This document shows positions 13,015 through 24,659 of a DNA stretch of 64,000 bases, piece after piece (the stretch's first letter is position 1; each line of letters begins with the position of its first letter). The notes beneath the pieces were generated by a model. It was not told the DNA's origin. It saw only the letters and a program-made list of their open reading frames with translations, and made no database searches. The position numbers and the translations under genes were made by a program. Source of the DNA: Heterobilharzia americana (lineage: Eukaryota; Platyhelminthes; Trematoda; Strigeidida; Schistosomatidae); NCBI GenBank assembly GCA_944470555.2, contig OX104128.1:47165920-47229919 (forward strand), in the 5' to 3' direction.

Positions 13015-13160
13015 GATTAGTCAGTTGACATTCAACCAATAGGTCACAGGGTCGAACACGGTTCCACCTAACGAGGTTTGTGCAGCCAAGTAGAGTATCA
13101 TTAGCCCTTACACGGTAGGTGTGCCTCATTGCCTACTGCACGAATTTATGCATGGCTGAT
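13015..13160 (+). mobile_element. tRNA-derived SINE copy (family X, copy 1)
   Basis: A GGGTCGAACAC block resembles the RNA polymerase III B box. It is followed by CCACCTAACGAGGTTTGTGCAGCC and a GTGCCTCATTGCCTACTGCAC tract. The same B box plus CCACCTACCGAGGTTTG body recurs at 23155-23300, 45035-45180, 53270-53375 and 59495-59640. That dispersal and the tRNA-like promoter are what a tRNA-derived SINE shows. This copy is degenerate. The surrounding 12900-13890 otherwise shows no gene. Confidence 0.55.
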
Positions 13161-13889
13161 GAGTGCATTTCGATTTCGTTTGGATATTGAAAAATTCAGT
13201 GTTATCCTGGATTTACTAATGTGAAAATTTACACAGCTCTCAAAAAGTACTATTTTTGTAATGTTACGTCTACCGTCTTACAGATCAACCTACGTGTGAT
13301 CTAATCAGGATGTAATGATGCGGTTCACAAGGGTTGCTCAGGTTTGTGCAGCAGGCTAAGAGCTCCGCCTTTTGAATGAGAGTTATTGGTGCTGTTGTGT
13401 AGCTATTCGAATTTTTATAGTTGAAGTTGAGATACGATATTGTTTGGACTTAGTGCTGGTAGTGTCTTGTTGATCTTTGTTGTGAAGATGACGTCCGTCT
13501 TCCCGTCAACTGACTATCTGGTTAACACAAAACTTTTCGATGAATTTTAGTATCACTGACTAGGTGGTTCTGTGATATACAAGCATTACATCAGTGGCAC
13601 AGTTTATGAGGGGTACTTGTAATCTTTTTCTGTGATTTATTTCCAGACTCCATTTCTTACAGCTTAATTGATGAAAAGCCGATTTCGGTTCACTTTACTG
13701 GTCTTTTGACAAGTAACTGGTTTTTGTAGCTCACTGTAAATAACCGGAGCTTAGCGAATACAAAACAAGCTTTCTGTAACGGTACCAAGATTCCATTGGT
13801 AACCCTCATTTCATAAAGGCTAGTTGAAGCTTCTAAATGAGCTAAGCAGTAAAGGCACGCAGTTAGTTTACAACCTACTAGCGAAATTG

Positions 13890-14728
13890 GTGTTAGCGCT
13901 TACCAGTTCTAGAGTACTGATTCCTGTGTGACAAGCAAAAACGTGGTTTTTGATACAGATAGCAAAACGTTAATGCCATCATTGGTCCATAATGATGATG
14001 CATACATACTGTGACTGTTTGGCTGGCAAAATTAACGTAGAGCCTCGCACACAGGTGCATTGACTCAAGTTTCCACACTTCACAGTAGTAGACAAAGAAT
14101 AGGTGGATAGAAAAAGACTCATACTCAAGTAAACAAAAGTTGTGTGAGAGGACAAGCAATTTGAAAATAATGGTTAGTACAGATATTCAAGCTTCAGAAG
14201 ACGTCAAGGAGTGAATACATCCGCACCATTGTGATCGATTTTCAGCTATATTACCAAGAGTTCTCAACCACTAGTCCACGTCGTTTTGGGGACCCCAACC
14301 AGGCGGTCTACGCCTCCCTACACGGTTCAGACCAATAAGAAGAGACTTCATCAACTGGTGACACATCCTAGTCTGGCTACCATGAACCCTCAACCTAATC
14401 CAACTTCCTACAGCATAGCATGTCGAGATGGGCGGTGGCTCGGCATGCACAGTACGTGTCCAAGACATCTCAGTCGACTAAAGTTCACAACCTCATCAGT
14501 CGGCTTAGCTGTTTTGCCTAGTATACTTCGCCTGACTTCAACAGTGCTCACACGCTGATTCCACCACATGTGAGCAATGCTGTGAAGTCACCTACGATCG
14601 AAAGCCTGTTACCGCTTTATGTCTTCTACTTTCACTGGCCATGTCTCACAGCCATACAACAGGACAGAGTGGACGGCAGCGCAGTATGCTTAGCCTTTAA
14701 TAGATAGTCGGATACCTTGTGAGTCGGA
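13890..14728 (-). mobile_element. RTE-clade LINE, 3' end (family B), downstream half of an interrupted copy
   Basis: The minus strand reads a decayed RT end: an A-V-H-S-V-L-L-Y-G-C-E-T-W block near 14660, then L-R-C-L-G-H-V-L-C-M-P-S-H-R near 14440, then a 3' untranslated tail. The matching upstream half lies at 18131-19110 on the same strand. The two halves are separated by the family A element at 14741-18119, so this is one element split by a nested insertion. About 14025-14690 is also an almost perfect inverted match of 28624-29285. Confidence 0.75.
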
Positions 14729-14738
14729 GCGACAGTTG
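14729..14738. repeat. Target-site duplication, left copy
   Basis: GCGACAGTTG next to the AAT-type tail of the nested RTE corresponds to CGCCACAGTTG at 18120-18130 on its other side. An uninterrupted relative at about 28575-28595 (reading CAACTTTGGCG on +) shows the site once, which supports a duplication of roughly 10 bases made at insertion. Confidence 0.65.
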
Positions 14739-14740
14739 GT

Positions 14741-17700
14741 TATTATTATTTGTCCTTTGGGTTCCTAATGGAACATTGGGCTTCAGTAGCACGTCTCCAT
14801 TTCACTCGCCTCTCTGCAGTCCTTTCAACCTGACTCCACGACTGCCCACAAGCTTTCACTTCTTCCTCACACCATCTCCTCCATGTCACCCTCAGCTGGG
14901 ACGCCCAGCTCGTCGTTTCCCACACGGGTTCCACTCGACGGCCTGGCCTGTTGCGTGATGTCCCCGAATGCTCTTCTCGGTGTATGCCTAATCCATTTCC
15001 ACTTTCTTCTGCATGTTTGTTAGGCGATGGGGTCTTGGTTGGTTCGTTGCCAGGCCAGAGTTCCTTGCTGCTTATTCTTATTATCCTAGCCGTCCGATCT
15101 TCAGCATCGAGCGTAGACAGCTGTTAATGAATGACTGTAGTTTGTCGGAAATGCTTTTCGCAACGCGCCAAGTTTCTGAACCACATCGAAGCACTGACTT
15201 AACGTTGGTGTTGGAAATCCGGGTCTTGTTCACGCTTTATGCTGAGTGCAGTGCAGTAGATCTCCACACTGGTTTCAGATTAATGAAAGCCTGTCTTGCT
15301 TTTCCGACCCTGTCCTTGACGTCCTCATCTGTACAGCCACCTGTAGTTGAAACGATGCTGCCTGTCTATGTAGGTGAAAGAGACTACTTCCTTTAGGTTT
15401 CTCCCCTTGATGGTGATTGGTGCTTGTTGTTGGTTGGGTATCTTCATCACCTCTGTCTTCTCCACGTTCACTTGAAGTCCCGTCTTCTCTACCTCTTCTG
15501 TCAACTTGTTTGTTTTTGCCTGTAGATCTTCGAGTTTGTGCGAGAAGACATTAGACATAAATCATCATCGGCGAAATCCAAATCTTCTAAGGTCTTTTCA
15601 TCAGTCCAGAGTATGCCTCTCTTCTCGTTCCTCACAGTTTGTTGCATGATCCAGTCAACTACAATGAGGAAGATGATGGTGATAGTAGGCAGTCTTGTCT
15701 AACTTCTTTTTTCACCTCAAAGTCGTCGCTGAGCTTTCCATTGTTAATCACTTGGCAAGTAGCATGCTGGTTTAGCTGTTAAATGAGGTTGATAAAGGTT
15801 TGTGGTGCGGAAAGCATGTCGTCGAAGCAGCTGCCTGCCAAATTACTTCTCGGTGGATACTGTCGAAGGCCTTTTCAGAATTTGTGAAGTTGAGGTAGAG
15901 AGTTGACTGCCATTCTATGCTATGTTCTATGATGATGCGTAGGGTTGCAATTTGATCTGCACATGATTTATTTTTCCTGAATCCAGTCTCCCTGTTCTGG
16001 TCATAATTTTGGATTTAGAGCATGTTTTAGTCTTTCCGGCACTATATGGCTTAATACTTCGCTAGGGGTGAATAGAAGCGGATCATGATTCCCCCGCAGT
16101 TTTCGCAAACACAGGTCTCCCTTGTTTGAAAGTTTGACAAGCTAGCCCTTCTTGAAATCAATAGGCAGGTGTCTTTCTTTCCCCTCCGTGCAAACCCTCT
16201 GCAATAGTGGTGTGAGCGTGTCCGCTGTCGTCTCTGCGTCTGTTTTCAGTGCCTCTGGCAGAATTCTATACGGTCCTGCTGCTTTCCCTGATTTCAGCAG
16301 CTTTATGGGGATCAGGACTTCACTTCTGCTTCTGTCGGATGGCTTTTGTTCACTGATAGTTCTGTCACTGGGCTGCTGGTGGTATTTCTGGACGAGTTGC
16401 AGGTAGTAATGTTGGTAGTGGTCGATTGAAGAGTTTTTTGAAGTGGTCATCCCATTGTTTCCTTTGTTTCTCCTCTTCGGTGGTAATCAGGTTTCCTTCA
16501 CTATCTTTCATTGGTTTCATATGTTGATCTCTTCCCTCCCAGATAGTAATCTGGTTATTTGATATCGTGTTGTCAGGTCTCTATCTCGCCTACCTGCATT
16601 CTGTTCTGCTTCACTTGCCAGTGTGTCGTAGAAGTGTCTTTAGTCTTTCCACGCACTCTTCACTTCTTTGCCCAGTGTAGTGTTTTATAGTTTGTAGCCA
16701 GTTCCTCTTTTCTTTGTTCATCCCTGCACTGCACTGGACTGGTTCATCTTCTGCTTCACCATCTTCCTTTCTCTGTTCTATCAGCTTTCATGCATGCGTG
16801 AAGATCCATTCCTTGTCTTGTTTTTTCTTCCTTCCTAACACAGTAATGCAGGTTTCCTTCCAGGTCTCTTTCAAAGAGTCCCAGCGTTCTTCCATGCAGG
16901 TTTCCTTGGGGATGTTGCCTAATGTCTCCCATTTTGTCCTTATGACTGACGTGAAGATGTCCTTTGTAGTTTCTTGGTGTTGAACTTTAACTGTGGTCTA
17001 TCATCAACTTTTTTGAAGGCTTTCAACTTGATTTTGAAGGCAGTTTCCTTGCAATAGATAGTGAGTGGTGTGAACTACATCTTATCCTCTTCTTCATCTG
17101 ATCTGATATTGTGTCCAGTAGGCTGCGTCTCCACTTTCTTCAGATTGAGATAAAGTCGATCTGATTTTAGTGTATCTGGTGTCTGGTGAAATCAAATCCA
17201 TGTTGCTTCGTGAATATCCTTGTGTTTGTGCACACTGCCTCCAACCACCAAACGGTTGAATGCGCAGAGATCTGCAAGCAGTTCTCCATTCTCATTCATC
17301 ATTTCACTGAGTGCTTCTCGACCCATGATGAATTCTCTTCCTGTGTTGTCCCCTCCCAGTTTGGCATTCATGTCATCCCACCCATTAGAATTTTGATGTC
17401 GCCACCTGGGACGTGTTGTCCAGTACTGATTGCAGTTGTCTGTATAATTCCTCCTTCTTCTCTTGGTCTGCGTCTGCATTATTTGTAGGTGCGTAGCGTA
17501 GCATTGCATGAATGTGACTTTCCTTCGTTTTGAGTTGAATCCATCTTGCTGTCATGATCCTGATCCTGCAGGAGGAGGAGATTGGTTCCCACTGTATGAG
17601 AGTCTTCGATGCCCTCGGGGACACCATGATAGCCACTTGAAAACTCAGTGCGCTCGTGGTTGTCGTCTGGGTGACAAAATTGGAGTAGATTATTGACTCC

Positions 17701-18119
17701 TCTCCAGTTAAGAGTTTGGAGAGTCTAATTCCATTCCATCTGCAGATCCCTTGCAGATTTCCAGCACTTCTATGCCATATCTCCTCATATCTTTTGGAAT
17801 CTGGGGAGCCGTGCTAGGATCATACATGGTGCGGACATTCCATATCCCTGTTCTTACTTTCGCTTTCATCGAGAGAATTGAAGACACATCGGCCAGTTGG
17901 CTTACCGAAGTCTTTCACCAACTGGTGTCATTTCGCCTCCCTGATTCCAGTGAGGAATAAGTTTATTTTTATTTTTAATATTTTCTTTGTGCTTTGAAGT
18001 TTTTTTAGAGATTGGATTTGTATTCCCGGGGCAGGGTTGCTAGCCCTATGCCCAACCTTCCCTCTTTATTCGGGCTTAGGACTGGCTTGTAATTGGTAAA
18101 TTAGTTAACTAGGCAAGGT
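14741..18119 (-). mobile_element. Near full-length RTE-clade LINE (family A, copy 2), nested
   Basis: This copy on the minus strand runs from a conserved 5' end (CCTTGCCT...CCTAAGCCCG, shared with the copies at 39930-42857 and 59817-63222) to the AATAATAATAA tail. The N-terminal apurinic-type endonuclease shows W-N-V-R-T-M-Y near 17840 and a YAPTN motif near 17490. It also has MNAKLGGDNTGREF near 17360 and a GGSVHKHKDIHEATW segment near 17220. The RT follows with KSGKAAGPYRILPEAL (about 16280) and FADD (about 15575). Stops and frameshifts interrupt the ORF. Unlike its two long relatives, its endonuclease region lacks the expanded pentanucleotide and CA repeats. Confidence 0.85.
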
Positions 18120-18130
18120 CGCCACAGTTG
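18120..18130. repeat. Target-site duplication, right copy
   Basis: CGCCACAGTTG lies immediately outside the 5' end of the nested RTE and matches GCGACAGTTG at 14729-14738 on the other side, with minor divergence. Confidence 0.65.
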
Positions 18131-19110
18131 ATACGAGTTGGCAAGTTGCGAATGAGCCTTTTGTATCGTCAGCAACCAGCCTGTCCGGGCTTTCACAGTT
18201 CTCTAAGTGAGGTGGTCGACACATTCCACCACTACCCCCTGTCATTAAACTCGGAGTACTTGCAGCAAACCAGTCTTCGAGCATCATCTTATGTTACGGG
18301 TGAGAAACGCCTACCAAACACATCCACATTTCTGATCATCACGTTCAAAAGGCCCTCTCCACATTTTGTCAGCGTCTTACCCCAGCAGGTCAACATCGTC
18401 TGCATACTCCAAGTCAACGAGACGACCTCCAGGAAGTGGGCCAATCCTCGTGAAGTCAGACGTACCTAAGGTTATGTCCCTTAGTACGTCTATGACAAAG
18501 TTAAACAGGAACGGTGATGGTGGACATCACTGGTGAACACCACTAGTTGTCGTCAATTCACATGTCAACTCTTCGTAAGCCCTTAAACAATTGGGTGGGT
18601 TACAGTAGAGAGCTTTGATTAGCATCACATAATTGGTCGGTACTCCCTTTAGTCAGACGCTTTGACAACACTTCACGGATGACAGTAAAATGCCGCCATC
18701 AAGTCAAGAAATACGATGTCGGCTGCCGATAAGTGTGCCTGCATTCAAGAACCTGTTTGAAGGTGAGAATATGATTGATGCACCCTCGTTCAAGTGTAAA
18801 ACCTGCTTGGTTTTCTCGGATTTTCTGTTCTTAGGCTCCAGTTAAGCCTTGGATAACTATGGACTCTAGGATTTTGGACATGACATTAATTAAACTGATT
18901 GGTTTATGGTTGTCACAAGAATAATTCTGTGCCTTCTTGGTCTGGGATAATCAGTAAAGTAGACCAGTCTGATGACGCTGCCTCTGATTTTCATGCACTT
19001 CCTATTACTTTCGTTGCTTTATTCAGTGAGACTATAATAAAATACCAATGAGGCAATGCACCTTGGAACAGGTTTGTTCACTTATTTATAAGCCGAATGT
19101 GTGAGGGTTT
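18131..19110 (-). mobile_element. RTE-clade LINE (family B), upstream half of the interrupted copy
   Basis: The minus strand encodes broken RT motifs: a finger-like block near 18960, ADIVFLDLMAAFYCHP near 18700 (the usual V-F-L-D-x-K-A-A-F-D), and MMLEDWFAASTPSLM near 18250 (the C-K-M-L-L-Q-D-W block). It ends exactly where the nested family A copy begins; the sequence resumes at 14728. It is decayed and non-functional. Confidence 0.7.
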
Positions 19111-19579
19111 ATAATACTTCTTGATTACCTGGGTCAAATTTGATGGGGCTGGGCTTGCATCCGAGACTGATTGTTAGATACACCAGTTCTGAAGCCAATG
19201 AGCCAATTTTTTCCATTTAAGTAGGAATAGTTTGGGTTATAAGGCGTTGAACCTGAGCTTCATTGGCAGTAAGTACACGTAGACTGGAATCCGATTATAA
19301 TATCCACATTTTCCTAGAAGTTGAATTCAGGATACTTGTAAGTCACTGTCATCATCAGCTACAATATTCAGTCTACAAATTGGGGGAGATTATTTGTAGC
19401 TCAGAATAAAGATGTATTGGGCGAGTCATCTTCTGGACTAAGGTTTTGGTTGACAACTATAACCATAACTCAGGGGAAAAATAAGTCTGAACCTTATCCT
19501 ATCTGTTTTACGTCTTATATCCCACGGTTCATAGCTATCTAAATAGGCTTGAGAATTGCAAATTGGAGGGAAATATGCA

Positions 19580-20420
19580 CATGTCAGAACTGACCACATG
19601 TGCATCGATTAAATCACCCTCCGCCAGATCTTACAACAAACGCTTTTTGCGGTGTCCGATACTAGTTTTAATTCTCGACTTCAAGGTGGCATCCCTCTTT
19701 ATCATTCGAGATATCTTGTATCAGCGTCTCATTGAGATGGATACCGCGTAAGTACACAACCTTACTCAATGCTCTAAAATGAAACATTTTTGATCGTGTT
19801 AGAACCTACGGTGAACTCTAAACTAGGTTGTTTATGTCGATTTGTGTCAGTCCTTGACATCTGTTCTATCTATTTTATTCTTATTGAATTTTGATATTTG
19901 TTTGGTGTTTTACTTGCTTTTAAGTTTGTTATTGAACATTTCATCACAAGGCTAGGTGACTCCATCATCACTTCATAAACTTTGTCATTAACATTCTCAT
20001 GGTGGTTTCCCTGTCGTCTTCTGACTTTACAAGGATTCGCCTTATCACAAGAGACTCCTTAGTATACCTAGAATACACAGATGAAGTAGTTTTGTTATGC
20101 ACAGATGCTGATGGCATGCAGATTCATTTGGATAGCTTGAGTGGCAATTTGAGAATGTTTGGGGTGTTTTTCTCACCGATTGAATGCTGGGGCTTACATC
20201 AGGATTGGTGTGTGATGATACTTATTTGAACAAAAGGTGAAATGGTTGAGTGGATGGATCATTTCAATAACTTTGGAAGTCGTTGTCTTGCTGTATGACT
20301 GTGAAACATGGTCAATCAATGTGGAGGACACTAGGAGACTTTGGGTATTCTGGTCAGTTGTCTGTTGCGACTTTTGTCGCTAACCTTTACTTAAGTGGCG
20401 GGCGTACTTCTGTTCTGCAA
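19580..20420 (+). mobile_element. RTE-clade LINE RT fragment (family B)
   Basis: A degenerate finger region near 19650 (ILDFKVASLFIIRDILYQRL in place of F-L-D-F-K-A-A-F-D) is followed by the open frame 19999-20229. That frame encodes LEYTDEVVLLCTDADGMQ, the equivalent of L-E-Y-A-D-D-I-V-L, so the catalytic Y-A-D-D has become Y-T-D-E. About 19901-20283 is a near-identical direct repeat of 51923-52306. After 20283 this copy lacks about 155 bases present in the other copy, resuming at the TGTATGACTGTGAAACATGG block. Confidence 0.75.
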
Positions 20421-20886
20421 ACACTTGTCGCTCGCAGTTTAGTAAATAATAACTAGTGCAACTCATTAATCCCGTATAAGTTTTGGTGTTAGGTGATGAG
20501 GTACATTTAGTATATAAACAGTTATGCCTGACTAAGTAGGTGACCTATCTGCTGGTGATCGGCTATATTTTCCGCATTGGACTGAGTTCAGTCTGCCACT
20601 TATCCTTGTAATACGTATTCACCTAGCGGAAAGAAGGGGATTTGTTGTACCAGTCAGCTAATTCTGTGTTAAGATTGTACATCTGCTCGCTGTAACGTTT
20701 ATTTATTTCAAGGTAGTTATCATCACGGATAGACATTCGTTGAGAGTACAAGACGGCCGTTTATTTACTTGTTATTTTCATCGTGGTTTTTATTGGTGCC
20801 TTGTACAAACATTGCTATTCTAATTTATGCATTTAAGCTTGAAAACTATTTTAATTAGGGTAGTTGTTCCTATGTTATTAATTTTT
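20421..20886. other. Upstream region of TRAPPC1
   Basis: This AT-rich stretch holds no coding frame. It should contain the promoter and any 5' untranslated exon of TRAPPC1, but no TATA box or initiator can be assigned with confidence. Confidence 0.35.
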
Positions 20887-20888
20887 AG
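20870..20888 (+). promoter_or_regulatory. 3' splice acceptor abutting the TRAPPC1 start codon
   Basis: A T-rich run ending ATTAATTTTTAG is followed at once by ATG. Either a cis-spliced 5' leader exon or the schistosome spliced leader could be joined here. The known schistosome spliced leader ends in AUG, which would sit in frame with this ATG; that use is inference. Confidence 0.6.
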
Positions 20889-21314
20889 ATGACAGTTTAT
20901 AATCTATATATATATGGAAAAAATGGTGATGGCCTATATTATCGTGAATGGGCTAAAACAAAGCAGGGTGAATGTCCATCTAACAATGATCTGAAGTTGA
21001 TGCGTGGTATGCTGATTGGTTTGAAAGGATTTTGTCAGAAAATTTCACCGTTGGATTATGAAATTAATCGTTTTTCTTATGTTACTAACACCTATCGACT
21101 TCATTTTTATGAAACACCTACACTAATGAAGATTGTACTTACCACCGATAATTCATGTTCACCAATGCATGAAGAACTTGAAGGAATTTTCCAGATATAC
21201 ACCAAATATGTTTCACAGAATCCACTAGTTAAACATGAAGGACTGATTAAAAGTCAAGTTTTTTCTGAGAAACTCGATCAATATGTTCAAAGTTTACCTG
21301 TATTCAGCAAATAA
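20889..21314 (+). CDS. TRAPPC1: Trafficking protein particle complex subunit 1 (Bet5 homologue)
   Basis: The single 141-codon exon encodes a small longin-fold subunit of the TRAPP complex, which tethers vesicles at the Golgi and acts as a Rab exchange factor (family knowledge). The N-terminus MTVYNLYIYGKNG and the core LKLMRGMLIGLKGF match the family. So do the K-I-S-P-L-D-Y block, RLHFYETPTLMKIVLTTD near residues 77-95, and the C-terminal L-D-Q-Y-V-Q-S-L-P end. The length is close to the usual ~145 residues and there is no internal damage. The start is the first ATG, directly after a splice-acceptor motif. An AATAAA at 21310-21315 overlaps the TAA stop. WDR37 begins only 132 bases downstream on the same strand, which suggests co-transcription. 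A single coding exon is unusual compared with the split vertebrate gene. Confidence 0.95.
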   Translation: MTVYNLYIYGKNGDGLYYREWAKTKQGECPSNNDLKLMRGMLIGLKGFCQKISPLDYEINRFSYVTNTYRLHFYETPTLMKIVLTTDNSCSPMHEELEGIFQIYTKYVSQNPLVKHEGLIKSQVFSEKLDQYVQSLPVFSK

Positions 21315-21315
21315 A
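21310..21315 (+). terminator. AATAAA polyadenylation signal overlapping the TRAPPC1 stop
   Basis: The hexamer AATAAA overlaps the TAA stop codon (21312-21314). If used, cleavage would fall within the 132-base gap before WDR37, in a very T-rich stretch. Confidence 0.55.
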
Positions 21316-21399
21316 TGACTTTTTATTTTCATTGCTTTATTCTGTTTACTTTAAACTTTTATTTTTCTTTTTTGTCAAGTGTTCTACTGCTTGTTATAG
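21316..21399 (+). promoter_or_regulatory. T-rich intergenic tract ending in a 3' splice acceptor
   Basis: The gap between TRAPPC1 and WDR37 is dominated by T runs and ends CTGCTTGTTATAG at 21399, an acceptor-like sequence 47 bases before the WDR37 ATG. With no room for a conventional promoter, a trans-splice site for the downstream cistron is the simplest reading. A cis-spliced 5' leader is the alternative. Confidence 0.5.
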
Positions 21400-21446
21400 G
21401 TCTACAACGGCGTTTTAATTGACGGGGGCATTCTATCACATGTGTC

Positions 21447-21735
21447 ATGTTTGCAACTTTGCGTACAAATACATCGGATGGAGATGTGATTACAACTGAT
21501 TCTTCTAATCCCCCTGCTTCTACATGTGTAACAAGTGCTGTGCCAAGTTCGATGATAGCAGGTGGTATGGGTGAAGAAGATAGCTATTTGACGTGGCATT
21601 TAATGGGGGAATATACTGGTCCAGTCGAATCTGTTTTACCACGTGAATTCAGACAACGACTTCATAAGCATTTTGCAAGAATCGAGCGTGAATTTGAACG
21701 AGAATATAGGAGGTTATATAGTGAAAACTTGGCAT
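21447..21735 (+). CDS. WDR37: WDR37 exon 1
   Basis: This exon encodes residues 1-96 plus one base. A low-complexity N-terminus is followed by the helix PREFRQRLHKHFARIEREF. The donor is GCAT|GTACGT. Confidence 0.88.
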
Positions 21736-24621
21736 GTACGTAACTTCACTTAACTTGATCTTATATTTTGATAATTTACAAGTGATGTTCTGGTGAACTA
21801 GTGAATATAAATTCGGGATAATGTACATATTTGAAATTGTTTTGTGTGTTATTCTTTACGTGTATAAGAACCCGTTAATTTGAGTTTGTCAGTGGTTGAG
21901 TAAGTTGTCTGACTCAGTATTTTGAGTGAATCACAGTTTCAATGATTACATTATGCGTACCTAATTATATCGTCATTTCATAATGTCACTTATACATTGG
22001 AGTCACGAGTTCCGTTATTATTTACTCAGCCACCAATAACTTGACTAAAAGCGGAATGTTGAAATCAAATTTAGAAGTTACAATTAACTCAATGTCTTTA
22101 TGACTCAACTGGATTGGTTGATGTGTATATAAAAATGTGTTTTCGAGAATACAAAACCGCTTATAACTGAGCGTATAAAGTATAGCATTTTTATTTTGTG
22201 TATAATTTCTGCGGTGTTTATCGTTTTGCAAAATATCTTTACTACTGATTATGTTTTACCTCTACTGTGACCCAATAATGTGGAAGTCATTCTTGTAAGT
22301 GATAATTTTACAGATGTAAGCAACTGATGAATCTATATGGTGTGGACAATATCAGCGTTTCGGAAAAGGATTCTACGTATGCTTTATTGTCTAAATCTCA
22401 CTATTGAAAACATACGGAGGTTGTGTTTTTCTACTTATCTGGTGTGAAATAGATCCTACAGAGATGATCTGCATTGAAACTTGATTTCGATAGAAATTTC
22501 ATAGCCTGTCAAATGAAGAGACGAAGTAGCGTAGTACCTTGTACAACGGGTGATGGGCTGGACTTACCAGCGTGGGAAGAGAAGGTAACAAGAGAAAAAG
22601 GAATATAGTCATAATCGTATTGATACCAATATTAGCAAGGGAATGGTCAAAAATAACAACGAAGACAAATTAAAGCAGAATGAATGCGTATGAAATACAA
22701 AGAAATTCTTTTTTTTTCAATGAGATAAAGAATAAGTACATCTCCATTGTTATGAACCTTGAGTTATCATTTCAAGTTTACAGCCACGTATTTTGGTTGT
22801 TTCATATGAACCCCAACCAAGTAAAAGACAGAGTTTCATGCACGACTGAGATTAGTTCTCGGAGAATATATCCTGGTGGTTGTACTAGCTAGCTTACATG
22901 CTGGCAAGCTGCCCAAGCTACCACACCACCGTAAAAGAAAAAGGAAGTTAAGAATCAGAGAAAACAACTAACCAGAGCTAGATTGTTAACAGACTGGAGC
23001 AAATAGATAATACATTGTAAAGTGTGAAACACTTACGGTAAGATAATCGTTAGTCGATTCCAACCTACGTCTCATGAAGACCTCGTACAGAATGTCCATG
23101 TTCCTATGACGTCATCATTGGGTTCTGCCTGCTCATAACGGAACGGAATATACTCAGCCACCTTGTGCATATCCGTGCAGTAAGCAATGAGCCACACCTA
23201 TTATGTGGGAGCTAGTGATACTATCTGGCTGCCCAAACCTCGGTAGGTGGAGCCAGGCTTGAACCCTTGACCCCCATAACGGTGACACAAGTAGACAAAC
23301 GTAAGGGTAGAACATTGCATAAAAATACATTAATTCAATAAGTAAAAAGGGTGTGTAGGGGAGAGAACTATGAATCTCTGGTGCGTTTGTGTAGACAGTC
23401 TAATTTCAACTGGCGGGTCACGGGTTATCGCTCCACTCCGCCCACCAAGGATTATGCAGGCAGATTGTCACAATTCCTCACACAATACGTGTCACTGACT
23501 TCGTGGTTCGAGAACTTACACGTAGTTGTTGAGTTAGATACACATTACGCGTGGTTAGTATCAAAATTAAGGAACGTTTTATGACTACTACGATGGTTTT
23601 ACTGTTTGCCTAGCAAAGGATTTGCAGTTATGAGTTATGAGTTCCCTCGGAGCTTGATCGATTTTGTGCAAGTATTTCGAATTTATTATGAGATCTATTT
23701 TCAATACTCTTTCATTGTGAAGCTGCAAGCTGGTTTGTTTTCATAGTGTAGGGTCGCATACTTTTGTTATGTAAGTTTCTCGATTCTAGCTTTAAGGATA
23801 GATTACTCTGATAAATTTCTCGATTAATTTAATGCTTATCTTTTTCAACTGAGTTATCGATCTGTTATTTACGTATTTATAAATCTATGTTTCTATGTAC
23901 ACATGTGGAGTGTTAAAGGTAACAAATCTTGTTTAAAACTGAAGCTTTTCTACCACAGATATCCATTAATATTTGCCTCGTATGCATTTTCTGTTCTTAT
24001 ATTCATTAACTTGTCATTTATGATACTCGATAAGTGCACATATACACCAATGAACTGATTTTGTTTGAAATACTTTCAATCGAATGCATTTTCATACAAA
24101 TTTTATTTTAAAATTTTGTAGTACAAGAACGTTTGGAAAAATTTGAGGACGGTGATCATTCAGAAACGATAACGTTAGTGAAAAAATGTAAGTTCTACTG
24201 TCTACTGTTTTGCTAGATGTATGCATTACTGGTTAGGTGTTTTCCTAGAAGTTCATTTACACCTTTTTCTGTGTAAAGTGGTTATCACTGAAACTGACAA
24301 GACACAAGTCAGTATTTATGCTACTTGTAAGGGTCGTTAATTGTGGCGTAACAAACCACTGATTATGTTAGTAGTTATTTGTGAATTGAAGGGAAACTGA
24401 AGCTTAGCTTACGGTGTTATAGTGAACCTTCATATGTAGAACGTTGGTCCCGATACTCGGATATCGAGCACTGCTGGATTAATACTTATTACCAAAAGTT
24501 TATTCTGAGCATTATGCAATGAAATAGCTAATTATGCATCCATGTATTAATGTATGGGCTAATTATAGTAACCGGTTATTTAAACCTCTGCTAAGCGGTA
24601 AGCGGGTTTAGACTTCTAATA

Positions 24622-24659
<38 letters not shown>

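Noticed and set aside
13150..13190. CTGATGAG sequence suggesting a hammerhead
   Set aside because: No stem II, GAAA or GUC follows in the right order, and it lies in a SINE body.
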